64,000 nucleotides of DNA from Polytrichum commune (GCA_950295325.1 OX485809.1:13146001-13210000); one strand, 5' to 3'; numbered from the stretch's first letter, positions 1 to 12,860 are shown. A program made the numbers and translations. The notes: a model not told the origin generated them from the letters alone.

Positions 1-1249
1 GGGCCCGCCCCGCGTTCCCCGGGGTGCAAGCTGTTTGTAGGGTAGGGACACATCAGCCACGCTTATCCACAATCCGCTGACCCCCGTCGCAGCGGGGACC
101 CTCCGCCCCGCCCCGCGATGCATCGCCGCCCGGCCCGTCTTCGCACAAGATCTCACCTCCATCGCGCTCGCTGTCGCGCCTCCCTCTGTCTCTGTCTCTC
201 TGTCTCTGCGCCGGGGCCAGCTTAGACTCGACTGTCCCTCGCTTGCCTTTCGCCCCCGCGCGAGGGCCAACCCGAACAAATGCTTGAAACACTGGGGCTG
301 TGTGTGTGTGGCCGCAACCACCGTGACGCAGGCCGGGAGTCAGTAAGTAAGTAAGTAAGTCAGTGGAGTCAGTCAGTAAAGTGGGAGCAGGGATCATCAC
401 GTCGCACTGTGCTGTGACTTTCGCAACCTCGCCAACCCAGCAAGCTCACTGGAGCCAAGCATGCATGTTTGCATGCACGGATGACTCGCTTTCTTCGTGC
501 CCTAAGTTTGGGCTGTCGTCGCAAGGAGTTTTTTTTGAAAATCTTTGCTGGATTTGGATTTTGAGCGAGGCCGGGGGGATTCATTTTGTCGTCGCTAGGG
601 TTTGAGGAAGGTTTGCTGAAGCCTGGAATCAGAGGAGGGGGAGTTTTGAGGTTGAGTGGGAGGGGGAGGGAGGTCCGGAGTGGGTACGATCTGGGGGGCG
701 GTTTTTGGTGCTCTCTTGTGCGGTGAGTTTAGTTTAGTTTAGTGTAGTCAAAGTTTTGTTTTCGGGTGGTCTGGTTTGGTTCACCTGGGGGTCGAGGGAG
801 GGAAAGGGGCGGATGGATGTGGTGGAGAGAGAGAAAGAGAGAGACAAAGAGGTGGTGTGTTTTGTGAAGTATCGGCAGGTCTAGGGGGTTTTGGAGTGGC
901 GGGGAGCGGTGATCTAGGCGAGGGTTGTGGATCTTTTGTTGTTTAGTGTGTTGTTGATGGGGGGAAGAGGGGTGGGAGCGATGTGGGAGCGGAGGAGGAG
1001 ATTGTGTGGGAGGCGGGGTTCTTCTTGCATGCGATTGGGCATGAGACGGGAGCCCATGTGATGCGTGGATGTGGATGTGATAGTAGTATGGCACTGGATG
1101 GAGTAGAGAGTCTTTTTCGGATGTCTATTGTGGTGTGGAGGAAGGCGGAAGAAATTGACATTGAGGAGAGGATGAGGCGGTAAGGGCAGACAGGGATAGA
1201 GGAGAGAGGAGAGTGGAAAAAGAGAGCAGGGGAGAGAAGGCTAGATACA
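1..1249 (+). promoter_or_regulatory. Upstream region and probable 5' leader of the TPS gene
   Basis: Starts GC-rich and becomes G/T/A-rich towards the gene. It holds a short TG run (about 298-310), an AAGT microsatellite at 341-360 and GA-rich tracts near 820-850 and 1195-1235. Several upstream ATGs precede the main start; one opens a 66-codon frame (983-1183) that closes before the main ATG, so a long leader with uORFs is possible. No TATA box or transcription start could be fixed. Minus-strand frames here look like composition artefacts. Confidence 0.5.
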
Positions 1250-4169
1250 ATGGTGTCACGCTCGTATAGCAACCTGTTGGATCTGTCGGAGGACTCGACA
1301 ATCTCCGCCGATCCTGCGGTAATGGGATCGATGCGAAGGAGCGGGGGGAGATTGCCGCGAGTCTCCACGGTGCCGGGACTGTCGGCTGGGATAAACTACG
1401 ACGATGACAGCAGGACGACGCACAAAGAAGAGAGCGTGAGTACTGAGGCATCGTTCTTGTCGGAGGAGGTTCGAATGTTGGTTGTGGCGCACATGCTTCC
1501 ATTGAAAGCGAAGCTGAGCCATGGGCCTGCGGGAAAGAGCTGGAGTTTTGAATGGGACAAGGATTCGCTCCTATGGCAGCTGCGAGACGGCTTGCCGACG
1601 GAAATGGAGGTTGTGTATGTGGGTTGCCTGAAAGCGGATGTGGAAGATGCTGATCAGGACGAGGTGGCAGCTCTACTCTTGGAGAATTTCAATTGTGTCG
1701 CGGCTTTTTTACCGCAGGAGCTGAAAGAGAGATTTTACCATGGCTTTTGTAAGCAGATGTTGTGGCCTTTGTTTCACTATCTGTTGCCGCTCAGCCCTGA
1801 GCATGGAGGTAGGTTTGATCGGTCCTGGTGGCAGGCTTATGTGTCGGTGAATAAAATATTCGCGGACAAAGTGATGGAGGTCATTAGTCCTGATGATGAC
1901 TATGTCTGGGTGCATGATTACCATCTTATGGTTCTTCCCACATTCTTGCGAAAGCGGTTCAATAAAGTGAAACTGGGTTTCTTCCTGCACAGTCCATTTC
2001 CTTCCTCCGAGATATACAGAACTTTACCTGTGCGCGACGAGATACTCAGGGCTTTACTCAATGCAGATTTAATAGGTTTCCACACATTTGATTACGCTAG
2101 GCACTTTTTGTCGTGCTGCAGTCGGATGCTAGGGTTGGAATATGCATCGAGGAGAGGGAACATTGGATTGGAGTACTATGGCCGCACCGTGGGCATCAAG
2201 ATTATGCCAGTGGGTATTCACTTAGAGCAGTTTGATGTGAGTTTGAAGCAAGCAGACACGAGGTGGCGTATCGGGGAGCTCCATGAAGAGTTTAAGGGAA
2301 TGACGGTACTCCTGGGTGTGGATGATATGGACATTTTTAAAGGGATCGGGTTGAAGTTTCTGGCAATGGAAGATTTGCTAAATCAGCATCCTGAGTGGCA
2401 TGGAAAGGTTGTCATGATACAGATTGCCAATCCTCCAAGGGGACATGGTAAGGATGTTATAGAAGCTCAGAATGAGGCCCACAACATTCGTGACAGAGTC
2501 AATAAGGTGTTTGGGAATGAGCATTACACTCCAATCGTTCTACTGGAGAAGCACGTTCCACTTTATGAGAGGATTGCATATTACACAATTGCTGACTGCT
2601 GTGTGGTAACAGCAGTGCGAGACGGCCTTAATCTTATACCTTACGAGTACATTGTCTCCAGGGAAGGTGGAGCTCACTTGACAACTGGTGGTGAATATGT
2701 CAAGGAGTCCTCATTGACCAAGAGCATGCTGATCATTTCAGAATTCATAGGGTGCTCTCCGTCTTTAAGTGGTGCCATTCGTGTGAACCCTTGGAACATA
2801 GAGATGGTGGCAGAGGCTATGAATAGCGCTGTTACCATGAAAGAGCAAGATCAACACCTTCGGCATGAGAAACATCACAAGTTTGTCAGCACCCATGATG
2901 TTGGACACTGGGCCATGAGCTTCCATGCGGATCTTGAAAGAACCTGCCAATACCATTCGAGACGGCGTTGCTATGGGATTGGTTTTGGACTCGGTTTCCG
3001 CGTTGTAGCCTTGGATCCCAGTTTCAAGAAGCTGCGCACAGAGATCATAGTGGCTTCTTATCAGAAAAGTAAACGCCGTGTTCTCCTGCTGGATTATGAT
3101 GGTACAGTGATGCCCACGTCCCATAAAGAGAGCCCCAGTTCCGATCTCCTTGATCTTCTGAATATGCTCTGCGATGACGAGAGGAATGCGGTTTTCATCG
3201 TGAGTGGTCGCCCTCGGAGCAAGCTACAGGAGTGGTTTGCTCCATGCCCGAAACTAGGTCTTGCAGCAGAGCATGGGTTTTTCTACAGGTATTACATCAT
3301 GGTTCCCTTTGTCTGATTCTTACTGATCTCCGGTGAGATTTCATGTCACCTTTTGGGGGTTTATTTACTCCTCCTCAACCTGCCTTGCATGTGAACGCCA
3401 TCGGTGCAGAGCTGGAGCTAACCACTCTGTCTTACATGGGATGTCTGCATGCAGGTGGCGGCAGGATGATGATTGGAAAATATGCCGAATGCAGAGTGTT
3501 TTGGAGTGGGATCGAGATGTGCAATTATCGTCTTTCAACTTTGATTGGCAGATGGTTGCAAGACCTGTCATGCAGCTTTATACAGAAAGCACGGATGGGT
3601 CGTATATTGAGGAGAAGGAAAGCGCACTTGTGTGGCATCACCGATTTGCAGACCCCGACTTTGGGGCATGGCAGGCCAAGGAACTGCAAGATCACCTTGA
3701 GAGCGTATTAGCTAATGAGGCTGTCATTGTGAAGAGCGGTGCACAAATTGTCGAAGTCACACCTCAGGTATGCATTGACTTCATCAAAGCTATTGTAATG
3801 ACCTGTTGACAAGACTGAAGGAGGTTGCTAACGGGATCCGTTTTGATGTGGCAGGGAGTGAGTAAAGGGGTCGTGGTGGAGACACTGCTCATGGAGATGG
3901 AGAGAAGTGCTGCAGGATTGCCAGACTTTGTGCTATGCATTGGTGACGATCGGTCAGATGAAGATATGTTTGAGAGCATCGAGTCTTTCATGTCTCACAT
4001 GCCAAGTGCAGAGGTTTTTGCATGCACTGTGGGTCAAAAACCTAGCAAAGCACTGTACTACTTGGATGATGTCGTGGAGGTGCTCAGGATGTTGCAGGGG
4101 TTGGGAAGAGCATCTCATCCTTCATCAACTGGGGAACTTTCACACTCAATGAAAGCAATGTCACTTTAG
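1250..4169 (+). CDS. TPS: Class II trehalose-6-phosphate synthase/phosphatase-like protein
   Basis: Coding exons are 1250-3288, 3455-3767 and 3855-4169, joined by GT-AG introns, giving 888 aa, a normal class II length. The start MVSRSYSNLLDL is the conserved N-terminus of plant class II TPS proteins. An N-terminal GT20 domain (HDYHL at residue 222) is followed by a HAD phosphatase domain with DYDGT at 615 and GDDRSDEDMF at about 814-823. In the GT20 domain the loop that reads GVDRLD in active enzymes reads GVDDMD (356-361), so the phosphate-binding Arg is replaced; K364 is kept. Class II members of this type usually lack synthase activity and are thought to act in sugar signalling. The phosphatase motifs look intact, but activity cannot be inferred from that. 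The intron junctions restore AAEHGFFYR-WRQDDDW and VTPQ-GVSKG, so the gene appears intact. Confidence 0.95.
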
Positions 4170-5851
4170 GTGATTATTCATTCCTCATGATTTAGAAGCT
4201 TTTAACTTTCTTCAGTGGTCTCTATGAAGAACTGAGGGCACTTTGATAGTTCCTGATGTTTGAAGAGTGGGAGGACTTCACCTACCTCCCCTTTCCACCA
4301 ACACATTTTTGTAGTGGTTCTGAGAAACCGTTCAAATCAATGCTCTCCGTATCACAACTTTTGAAATAGTTTGGCCCTCAAATTGGCCTTACCCCTTGTT
4401 GTAAACAGTTGATGATCCTCTTGGATGAGTAATTGGTTGCATTCTGCAGTCTATTCTCTGAGCCGTTTTTTATGACTCTTACTTTTTGCAGGTGGCATTT
4501 AGAAGCCCAAACAAGTAGGAGTAGACCAGTGCAGAAAGAGAGATACTTTGTTGTTGTGATCCGCCTTGCTTCTTCAGGTACTCACTTGTTCCTGTTCATA
4601 TTCCTTGTGATTTTTCGCAGCAGATTCTAGTAGTGCGTTGTTGGGAATCATTCTGCTGACTATCTGCTGTGGCATGGTTTTCTTTCAATTGCAGGCTAGG
4701 AGCATGTATACAGCTGGCTTCAAAGGACAGTGATCAGTTATTTCAAAGGAGAGGCTTCACTGTTCAGATTGTGTGAAATCCAAGCTGTGTTGTCTGATTC
4801 TTTGCCAATAGGGAGGTTGACAGAACTGCTGTCTGCCTCAAAGCATCAGGCCTCAGTGCTCAGCCTTTTACCTTTATTTAGGTTTTTTTTTTTCTTTTCT
4901 TCTTTTCCATCCGGATCTGCAACAGTGTCGGCTGCATTTGCCATCTGTGCAGAGACTTGTCTAGAGAAAGTTTGGAATCAAGTTTGCCAAGAGTAATTCT
5001 TCTGTGAACCATCCAGCAATTTCTTACCATGTTTTAGATCTCATGTTCATTGGAACAAAACAGTGTTTTAGTAGAGGCTGGTCATCATGCTGCGGAACTT
5101 AGTGAGTGCAGCTGTCCTTCCTCACATCATAGGTTTAGTTGCTTGCTGTCATAAAAAACTAAGAGTTTCTGAGTAGCTTGACAGGGTGCAATTTAGCATG
5201 AATAAGGTGTAACTGAACACAAATGGAGCCGACCCTTTACTATCACTTTATTACATTCGACCAGTTTGCCTTACTTATGGTAGGTCCCAGACTTTTGTTT
5301 AGTCCAGGACTTCCAATTTTTTTGTACAACCCTAGTACTTCCAGAAACCCACCCGTAGTGATTCCTAGGTCAGTGTTCAGAGTAGGACAGAAATTTGAAG
5401 TACCCACATCTGACATCGTAAAGGGCGGCTGTCCAAACAAATTGAGATGGGGACAACATTACCTGGACTTGGATAGGGTTTTGAGATGCTGGGTAAAAAT
5501 AGTTAACCTTAATTGTGTGACGATACAGACACCTTTCACCATTTCATCAATTTGTACTTCCTATGCACAACAATTACATTTCTGACAAGATTTCAAAGCT
5601 ATTTTGGGTCAAGTACATCCCATGGTCATTCTGAGTTGCTGTATACCGGTAACATTTGTATTTCCGGTGTATGCAGAAGGATCTGTCTCATCTATGGGTT
5701 GCATTATATAACAAGGTTCTACTAAGGTTGTTGCAGAGAGACATCTTGCAATCCTAATAGTCTCTTCCGACTGTGCTGCTGCTGATTCATATTACTGTGT
5801 ACCGAGGTTTGTGAGGGTTTTGGACTCCGGCTGATGATGGAGATCAATAAA
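4170..5851 (+). other. Probable 3'UTR of TPS with two spliced introns
   Basis: A GT donor lies directly after the TAG stop (4170), and a good acceptor ends at 4491. A second donor/acceptor pair fits 4578-4694. Both would be introns in the 3'UTR. A canonical AATAAA at 5846-5851 is a possible polyadenylation signal. Short frames in this stretch show no family similarity that I recognise. The intron calls are inference from splice-site consensus only. Confidence 0.35.
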
Positions 5852-7285
5852 AACAGGGAGCATATTTTTAGTGGGGCCAATCCGAAAATCCCTGAGGCTG
5901 ATTTTGAAATTAGCTAGATTACACAAAACTATCTTTTGGCCATTGAGGGATAAATAATGTGTTATACCCACGAAAATTACGATTATGTGTCACTAAGTGG
6001 TAGTACAACGGGGTATAAGAATGTTGGTATAACACTAAACAATTAGGTTTGAATGTGCATGTGTGAACTTCTCGTCATCCTTTTCCAGGTAGAGGTGACA
6101 TTTCATGTCCACTCAACCTTGGACTGTGACAAGCCTTGTTTGTCTTGTTAACTCAAGCTGGAAACCTCTCCGTGACTTGGTAAATACTAGAGACTTTGTT
6201 TAGCGATGTTGATAATTTATGCATTATTCCCAAAGTAGCATTTGAGTTGAAATTCAAGGGTCTCTGAGAGTCACGTCCTGGAGTGTTCCGCACAGTGGAT
6301 AGGTAGACAACATTGGTAGGTTTTAGGGCTATCTGGGTGGGTATAGTCTGCCCCCAATTTGGCCTGAATTAGAAATGTTAACATTTATAGGGGGCGGACT
6401 GTATCTGGTCCCAAGTTGACCGTGGAAGTGGATAAGCAAGCGTTGGAGGAGGTGTAAAGCAAGGCTATCTAGTGTGACATGTGACCACTGCTGGGTGAGA
6501 GACTTTTGCAGCTCAAACATCAAAGAGGTAATTCGTGTGGCCAAATCCTGTGCAGGTGGGTGGGATAAGATCACACACAAGTACTTACGTATGATAAGCT
6601 TAACCTAGACACAACACCCACCTGGCTCCCGCCACGTATCCCGTGCTCCCTGATACCTCATCTTGTTTCTTCAATGGCATTTGACTGACTTATTAGAGCT
6701 TGCTGACTAAGTTCACAACCATGCAGGTGTCATGGTTGTTGATCAAATTTCACGCTTCGAGCTGGACCTTCTTTTGTCGGTCTTTTGACTCTTTTAAGTT
6801 TCAACCATTAAACCATTACACGAGCTAAAGTTATTCAATAAGGGATGCTTCAATTTTTCTTCTTCTTCACTTGAAGCTATGAAAGTTCCACGACCACTGT
6901 CAACTGGTTAAAGAAAACTACTAATAACATTTGAACATTGCCCTCCTCTCTCTTTAATTTACAGAAAACCATTATTTTAGGAAAATAAAAGGGTTGTTGA
7001 CTTCACTCTGCTTGCTTTTTCTTCACCCAATTATAGAACTGCTATAGTTATTTTTACCATCTCAAGTGATTCGGATCAAATTTGAATCCAAAATCATTTG
7101 TTTTTGGAAATGTATGTAGTGTCATTTCCTTCTGCATGACATTACATCATATTGCAGATTAAGTCATTTTATCATTCTTCGGTTTTTGCACTTACCCCCA
7201 AAGGTTTTAGAGGTTAAGGTCTACTTGAGTTTTAAGCCAAAGGAGTGGGTATAAGGTAAAAAAACGGAAAATGGTGGGAAAAAGC
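5852..7285. other. Intergenic, no gene seen
   Basis: AT-rich sequence with scattered stops in all frames. I see no conserved domain, tRNA-like fold or clear repeat. Confidence 0.5.
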
Positions 7286-7652
7286 TGATTCAGCTAGAAA
7301 GTGTGGCTGGAAAATTTGTGCAATATTTTTCAGAGATGGAGTGCAGGAAATGATGAGAAATCCAAGTTAAACCATAAGTTTATTCCATGTAAATAATTAC
7401 TTACATTTTTCTAACGAGGCAAGTAAGTTAATCCCTACTTGTACATTGAAGTCTCCTTAATTTGAGCATCAAAGTATCCAACTCTGCTTACAAATGCACA
7501 CAAAACGTTTAACTCAATGACACCCTAAAGTGATCCCAAGTGGTGTGAAGTACGACCTATTTGACAACCGTTGCATCTGGCCTATAATTGCATCCTTTTT
7601 GGGCCATCACTTTTACATCCATTTTAGGTCCGCATAAAAATTCATTCTTCTT
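7286..7652 (+). repeat. Dispersed repeat, copy 1 (partner at 40617-40996)
   Basis: About 370 bp is collinear with 40617-40996 in the same orientation. Shared stretches include the segments around AATTTGAGCATCAAA, ACAAATGCACACAAAA and GTGATCCCAAGTGGTGTGAA. Divergence with small indels suggests an old mobile element. No terminal repeats or coding capacity were found. Confidence 0.75.
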
Positions 7653-10060
7653 GTAGGCTAATGCACCACTGGTGGTCATTCATTGTTTTCCTTTTCTCTA
7701 CCTTGACATGTAAGTTAATCAAGGCGGCTACATTTTGTATGGTGAATCACTTATATGGACACCATTTTTGGGGCTATGCTTTGTGTGTATTTGGATATGA
7801 CATGAGCACATGTGATGGAGTGGGAAGTCCTAAAATGATAATAATGTTTATGTTCATGTTGATTAAGAATACACAACATAATGGTGGTCGGAATTGTTCC
7901 AAACTCATTCATAAATCCAAACGTACTTAAGTCTTACTTTAGTACAACAAGTGACATATTAATTGATGTACCATGTGGCAAGTTTTTAAGAACTTCCCAT
8001 GGAGTTATGCACTTAAGCTATGTTGAGTGGAAAATTAATGTGGATCGCTCTAATTGTCTAGTAATGATGAAATAAATGTGGGCCCAAAACTTTGGGACCT
8101 CCCCTAAGTCTTTCTTAAGACTTTTGACTGAACATCTTACATTGGTTGGGTCAAGCCTAACCGATGTAATAAATACAAAGTAATTATCCACAACAATTTC
8201 TACAAAAACACTTAATGTGGCCCACACTAATTTTAAACCTAGAGAAAACTATGGCCCACACTAATGGGACAATCAAGTGTAGCTTTAGATCTCCAACAAT
8301 GTCCAACCCACCTACTCTTCTCTTGGTTGGTTGGATTTGCAACGTCATTTTGTTGACTTCGCCAAACATAGATTTGGCACATGGCACAAGACAACAACCA
8401 TTCGGTAGGCATTCACGGGGTCTACCGCAATGGAAAACCCATGACATCCAAACGTCACCAGAATTTACCTTTGATGCTCTCAAGGAAACAATACTAGCTG
8501 AAGAATGGAACTCTTTCAACCCCCTCACATTATATGTGCCAAGGATCTTTGCCCAATGCTAATTGTAAACTGCTCATGTAGTGTCACCAACACTAAATGT
8601 AAACATGACATTATTTGTCATTCCTTGCAATTTTTTTGGCATTATAGACTCACAAAGTTGCAAATGTTGTCACTTACTAATTGTTTTCTCATCCAAATGC
8701 CAATCATCTGTTACAACATTTCATTACAGAAAATGCTAGAATGCATAAGAAACCAAAGTTTGTTTCAGTAATTGGCATTTGGATGAACTTAAAGGAAGTT
8801 GGGATGACAATTTTTGTGGACTTATTCATAGGAAGTGTCATTACAAAAATGACCAGTCACATAAATACTATATGATGCTAAATACAAAGGAGCATATTAT
8901 AAAGTACAAATTGGCTAAGGATGCAAAGGTATGTATCGTTTTTAATGTCTTAATATAAAAGTTTTTTTTTCTATTTATAATGAAAACAACTGGTTAAGAT
9001 TTAGGTTGCTTTCATTACATGCCATGACTAAGGACTTTCCACTTGGTCCCACACTTTCTATGACACCTTCACATCCCCATTTCATAACGGTGTTATCAAT
9101 GGTTCAAATGTTCACAACATGTTACTTTTTACATGATCTAATTTCTTACATTTTAGCATTTTTTAATTTGCTAAATTGTACAAATTGTAGCCCCGCATTG
9201 CTGCTCAGTTCGATAATCATGTAGTCGGTTTAGCTTTTGAATTGGGGCTTGTTGAGCATCTAGTTGATATTGAGGTTCCATGGATTATGCCATACCACTC
9301 CATAAGTGACATTATCAAATTTTGCCAAACTCATGGAGACAAGCATGTGGAGAAAACATTCGAACGCCTTGCATTGGTATTTGACCGTGCCTTTTGCTGT
9401 GCCTCAAAATGAAGATAACCTTGGATGCAATGGTCAATTTTGATTGTTGCAAGCCCCAACACATGCCAACATGTTGCCTTCGATTGATGGTGTCGTACAT
9501 GCTAGGAAATTATTGCCCAAGAAGTTGTCAACGGAATACTAAACTCTATTATAGAGAAACGAATCATCTTCCCAATGTGTGGTCAAGTCACTTAAATTGT
9601 TTGATCCTTTCATGTGAGGGGCATTGTCTTCATGTATCCCTCTACCTTTTAATAACATATTTGAATATTGGGGTAAATGTTACATTGTTAAACCTCCCAC
9701 CAAGCCTTCTATGGGTAGAGAGAGTTGTTTGCCAATGAGGACATTATAGTCCTCCGGTGGCTATGAGGTTTTGTTTCCTTATTTTGGTCCATTTTCTTCT
9801 TACATGGATTGGCATATACTAGTTAAAAAATGTGTCCCTAGAATGAAAGGTTACGGATTAGTGGTCATTCTTTTTTGAAGTTTACACAAAACACAATGAT
9901 CTTAATCAACTTCCATATTGCAATGGGGACCGGGACTACTTCGGAAACATTGCGGGTTTTATTAAATCATTAAGGGTGAAAGCATACTACCAAATATTAG
10001 GTGGGAGGAAAACCACAATGGTTATCCTAGGTTTCATCCTTCCAAAGTTTGTTTGTTTGT
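7653..10060 (+). pseudogene. Decayed coding-like fragments, family uncertain
   Basis: Several short plus-strand pieces read like protein between stops. One is 9202-9411 (AQFDNHVVGLAFELG, then EVPWIMPYHSISDIIKF), just after a possible acceptor. Another is 9915-10040, where two frames together give DYFGNIAGFI followed by LPNIRWEENHNGYPRFHPS. The last pair resembles the GN-x-x-x-F-I-N...PN core of SET domains, broken by a frameshift. There is no intact gene. This may be a degraded mobile element or an old gene duplicate; the SET comparison is weak. Confidence 0.3.
8035..8270. repeat. MITE-like repeat related to 42950-43275
   Basis: Contains GGCCCACACTAATTTT-type ends twice and an internal imperfect hairpin around CTTTCTTAAGACTTTTG. 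The same motifs, in the same order but diverged, occur at 42950-43275. This supports a small dispersed element, but its borders were not resolved. Confidence 0.45.
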
Positions 10061-11236
10061 TTGTTTTTTTTGTTTTTTTAAATTTTATTATAAATTTTTA
10101 ATTTTAAATCACCATAGCTATAAACTAGTGTTAATTAAGTGTTTTTGGGGGGCGTATTATGTTTGGTTTTTGGAGCATTAGAGAGCCTTGTATCATAACT
10201 AACAAGACTTTCATGTATTTTCAAGACCCTTTTATTACTTACATGTTTCAAAGTCCCTGATGTTTCACTACCATATGGTATTTATAAATCTCCAAAGTTG
10301 AAGCCTTTACACATTGCATCTAGAAGACAAACACTATCTATACAAGGACAACCAACACGTACAACATAATTGAGTACTTGTAGCAGATAATACATGCATC
10401 AATATCTCAACAATAACCTACACGATGCAACAAACCCGACGTACACGCAAACCTTGATAAGACCTTGACACAACCTCCCACCTCGAGGTTGACTTGAAAC
10501 CCTCGTGCAAAGCATTGCGAAGCTCTAAATTGTGTTATGCATATATACTAAAATTCGGCCTACCATTATATAAGTTGTGGGAATCTGCCATTAGAACAAA
10601 AATTTCTTATCATCATTATATTCGTTCATCGTAGACTTTGGAAAGTCTCAAAATAAATGCAAATAGTTTAATATTTGATTCAATTTCTTATTGTGATGAC
10701 ATGTTATGCGTGCCAAATTGGTTAGTGCTGCCCATGCAAATCGCTTAATTTCATCTAAATTAAGTCACATTCAACACATTTTTGTGTTGTTCTTGTTCTT
10801 TATTTGAAAACCACATCCTTCAAATAAATAGTCTCAAAATCATGAAAATGTCTCCGATTACCGAATACTGTGATAGTCGTTAAAATGGATGGTCGTTTGT
10901 CATATTAAGATCAAAACCTTTTTAGTACTCAAACAAGCGTTTGTAAATGAAGCGCATGACCGATTTCATTAAATGATACAAATCGCTTTCTGAAGGGATT
11001 GACCTTATGTGGACTTCAAATTTCTAACCTTTGAGACTGAGCAAATGAAGTAGAAAGGAGATTAGAATAGCTAGATTCTTCTGAATCTCACAATGCATGT
11101 TTTGTTGGAGAGGTTTGAATGTGGAGACCGGTCTCCGAGAAGAAAAAATAATCAAGCATGATAACTACATCATTGTAAAAGCATTGATAACGATTCGCCA
11201 TGTGCAACACGTATTCATGAATTTAGAGGAGCCGTC
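10061..11236. other. Intergenic / upstream of DMP gene
   Basis: Poly-T and AT-rich at the left, otherwise unremarkable. No ORF of interest. The last 150 bp would include the DMP promoter, but no clear TATA element was identified. Confidence 0.4.
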
Positions 11237-11995
11237 ATGGCGACTACAGCCGACACGACCACCAAGCTTTCCAACCTGCTTCCCACAGGAACATTCCTCA
11301 CCTTCCAGGTCATTGCACCATTGGCGACCAACAATGGGAGTTGCGGATTGACGGAGAAGGTGTTGACGGCCGCAACCCTTGCAATGCTCGCTGCAGGTTG
11401 CATCACCACCTGCTACACAGATAGCTACAAGGCCCCCAACGGTCAAGTCTACGTTGGGATTGTCACGTACCTTGGGTTGTGGCTTCCAGGGTTTGAGAGT
11501 TCTGATGATGTCGATGAAATCGATTCAACCAAACAAGGTGAAAGCCAGGTCGGAGCCGCCCAATTTGCAAGTGGTGGTGTTGCGGTTCTCAAACCAAAAG
11601 TTGATATTGTAGACCATGCTACCACATGCACTTGCACAGATTGTACCGGTGTTTACCCTGGATCTAGCCTTGTGAAGCTGAAGAAATACAAACCTTGTTG
11701 GGCAGATTTCCTCAATGCCATGTTATCTGTAGTTTCATTTCTGACCTTGACGGTGTTCACGTGACCGGTGTCGACGTGCTTCTACCCGGATATTGCAGAC
11801 TCGTTGCTCAAGACATTGCCTTTATTGATGGCGTTTGTGATAAGCTTCTTCTGCTCATTTTCACCAAGGGTGAGGCATGGGATTGGGTATTCCTTGCCCA
11901 CGATTAAGGTGGGCTCTGAACAAAGTTCAAAATCTTTGGCAATTCCTGCCGCCAATCTTGTTAAGGACATTCAGACACAATTGTCCCAAGTATGA
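11237..11995 (+). pseudogene. DMP (DUF679) membrane protein gene with internal TGA
   Basis: The frame from 11237 begins MATTADTTTKLSNLLPTGT and continues FQVIAPLATNNGSCG, the hallmark DUF679/DMP N-terminus and first membrane segment. It then has TM2, a long loop and TM3 (about residues 156-175). TGA at 11762-11764 stops it at 175 aa. In the same frame the family sequence resumes at once: STCFYPDIADSLLKTLP, a fourth membrane segment and the conserved RHGIGYSLP, ending at TGA 11993-11995. Without the internal stop the product would be about 252 aa. The locus is intronless, as usual for DMPs. The loop between TM2 and TM3 (about residues 87-155) is longer than usual and contains TCTCTDC. The single difference could be a real nonsense mutation, a sequence error or a read-through site. 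A TGA to CGA change would restore the frame. Confidence 0.8.
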
Positions 11996-12838
11996 GACAA
12001 TGTATACAAGTAAAATGATTTATTGTAATCCATGTCTTGCACATTTGATCTCTTATACATTGTGTGCGAAAATGCTAATATAGAATATGGGTCCTATATG
12101 TCGAAAACTTCATGGCGTTTACATTGACAATCTTTCTTTCAAGAAATTACCATATTGAAATGACAGTCGAAGGAGCTCTAACGTCGATAGTAAGCTCCTG
12201 AGAATTTAATTGGCAAACATTGAAAGGTACACTCATACGTGAATCTTAATCCAAAGATTGTTTTCTTTGATCTTTGAAAAAACAAATGTCATCGTTTTAA
12301 TTTAAGTGCATTGAGGAATTCCCAACTTCAATATAGTAGCAGTCACAACCCTAAACTTGACGAATGATGAGCATTCACAACTAGGTGCATTCCAAATCTT
12401 TCATCTTGCTCAAATCGCACAAAACATCACCTGGCCTTCAAAAATATCGGGAAAATTACCCAAGGGCTTTGAATTTAAACCTACATCCAAGCACTTGGTG
12501 ATAATGACATGCTGTCCATGATTCGTGAGGACAGTGGAAATGAACCCTAAGCATAATCTCAACAGTACAAATATAATTATTATATGCCCAAATGAAGCAA
12601 GTGAATGCATCATCTTGAATTGTCTCCAATGATATGAACAAACCTAATTTTATCAGAATATGCTCAAAGCTTAATTGAAGCACGGTCATGCATCATCTTG
12701 AAGAGCATTGCAAAAGCAATTTAATGTTGCTAATATCAATTCCGGATGATCAAACATGCAAACATGATATGCATCTTCAAATTAAGTTGGAAACATGACC
12801 CTCATCAAAATTAATTTGATCAAAACGCACTAAATAAT
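11996..12838. other. Intergenic, no gene seen
   Basis: AT-rich downstream flank of the DMP locus. Only short random frames; no repeat or domain recognised. Confidence 0.45.
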
Positions 12839-12860
12839 CTCTCTCTCTCTCTCTCTCTCT
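12839..12860. repeat. (CT)n microsatellite
   Basis: Eleven consecutive CT dinucleotides. Confidence 0.9.

Noticed and set aside
53-400. 115-codon minus-strand ORF at the left edge
   Set aside because: Low-complexity Arg/Gly/Asp composition from GC-rich, CT-repeat DNA; no family.
2765-3124. 119-codon ORF antisense to TPS
   Set aside because: Shadow of a strongly conserved sense exon.
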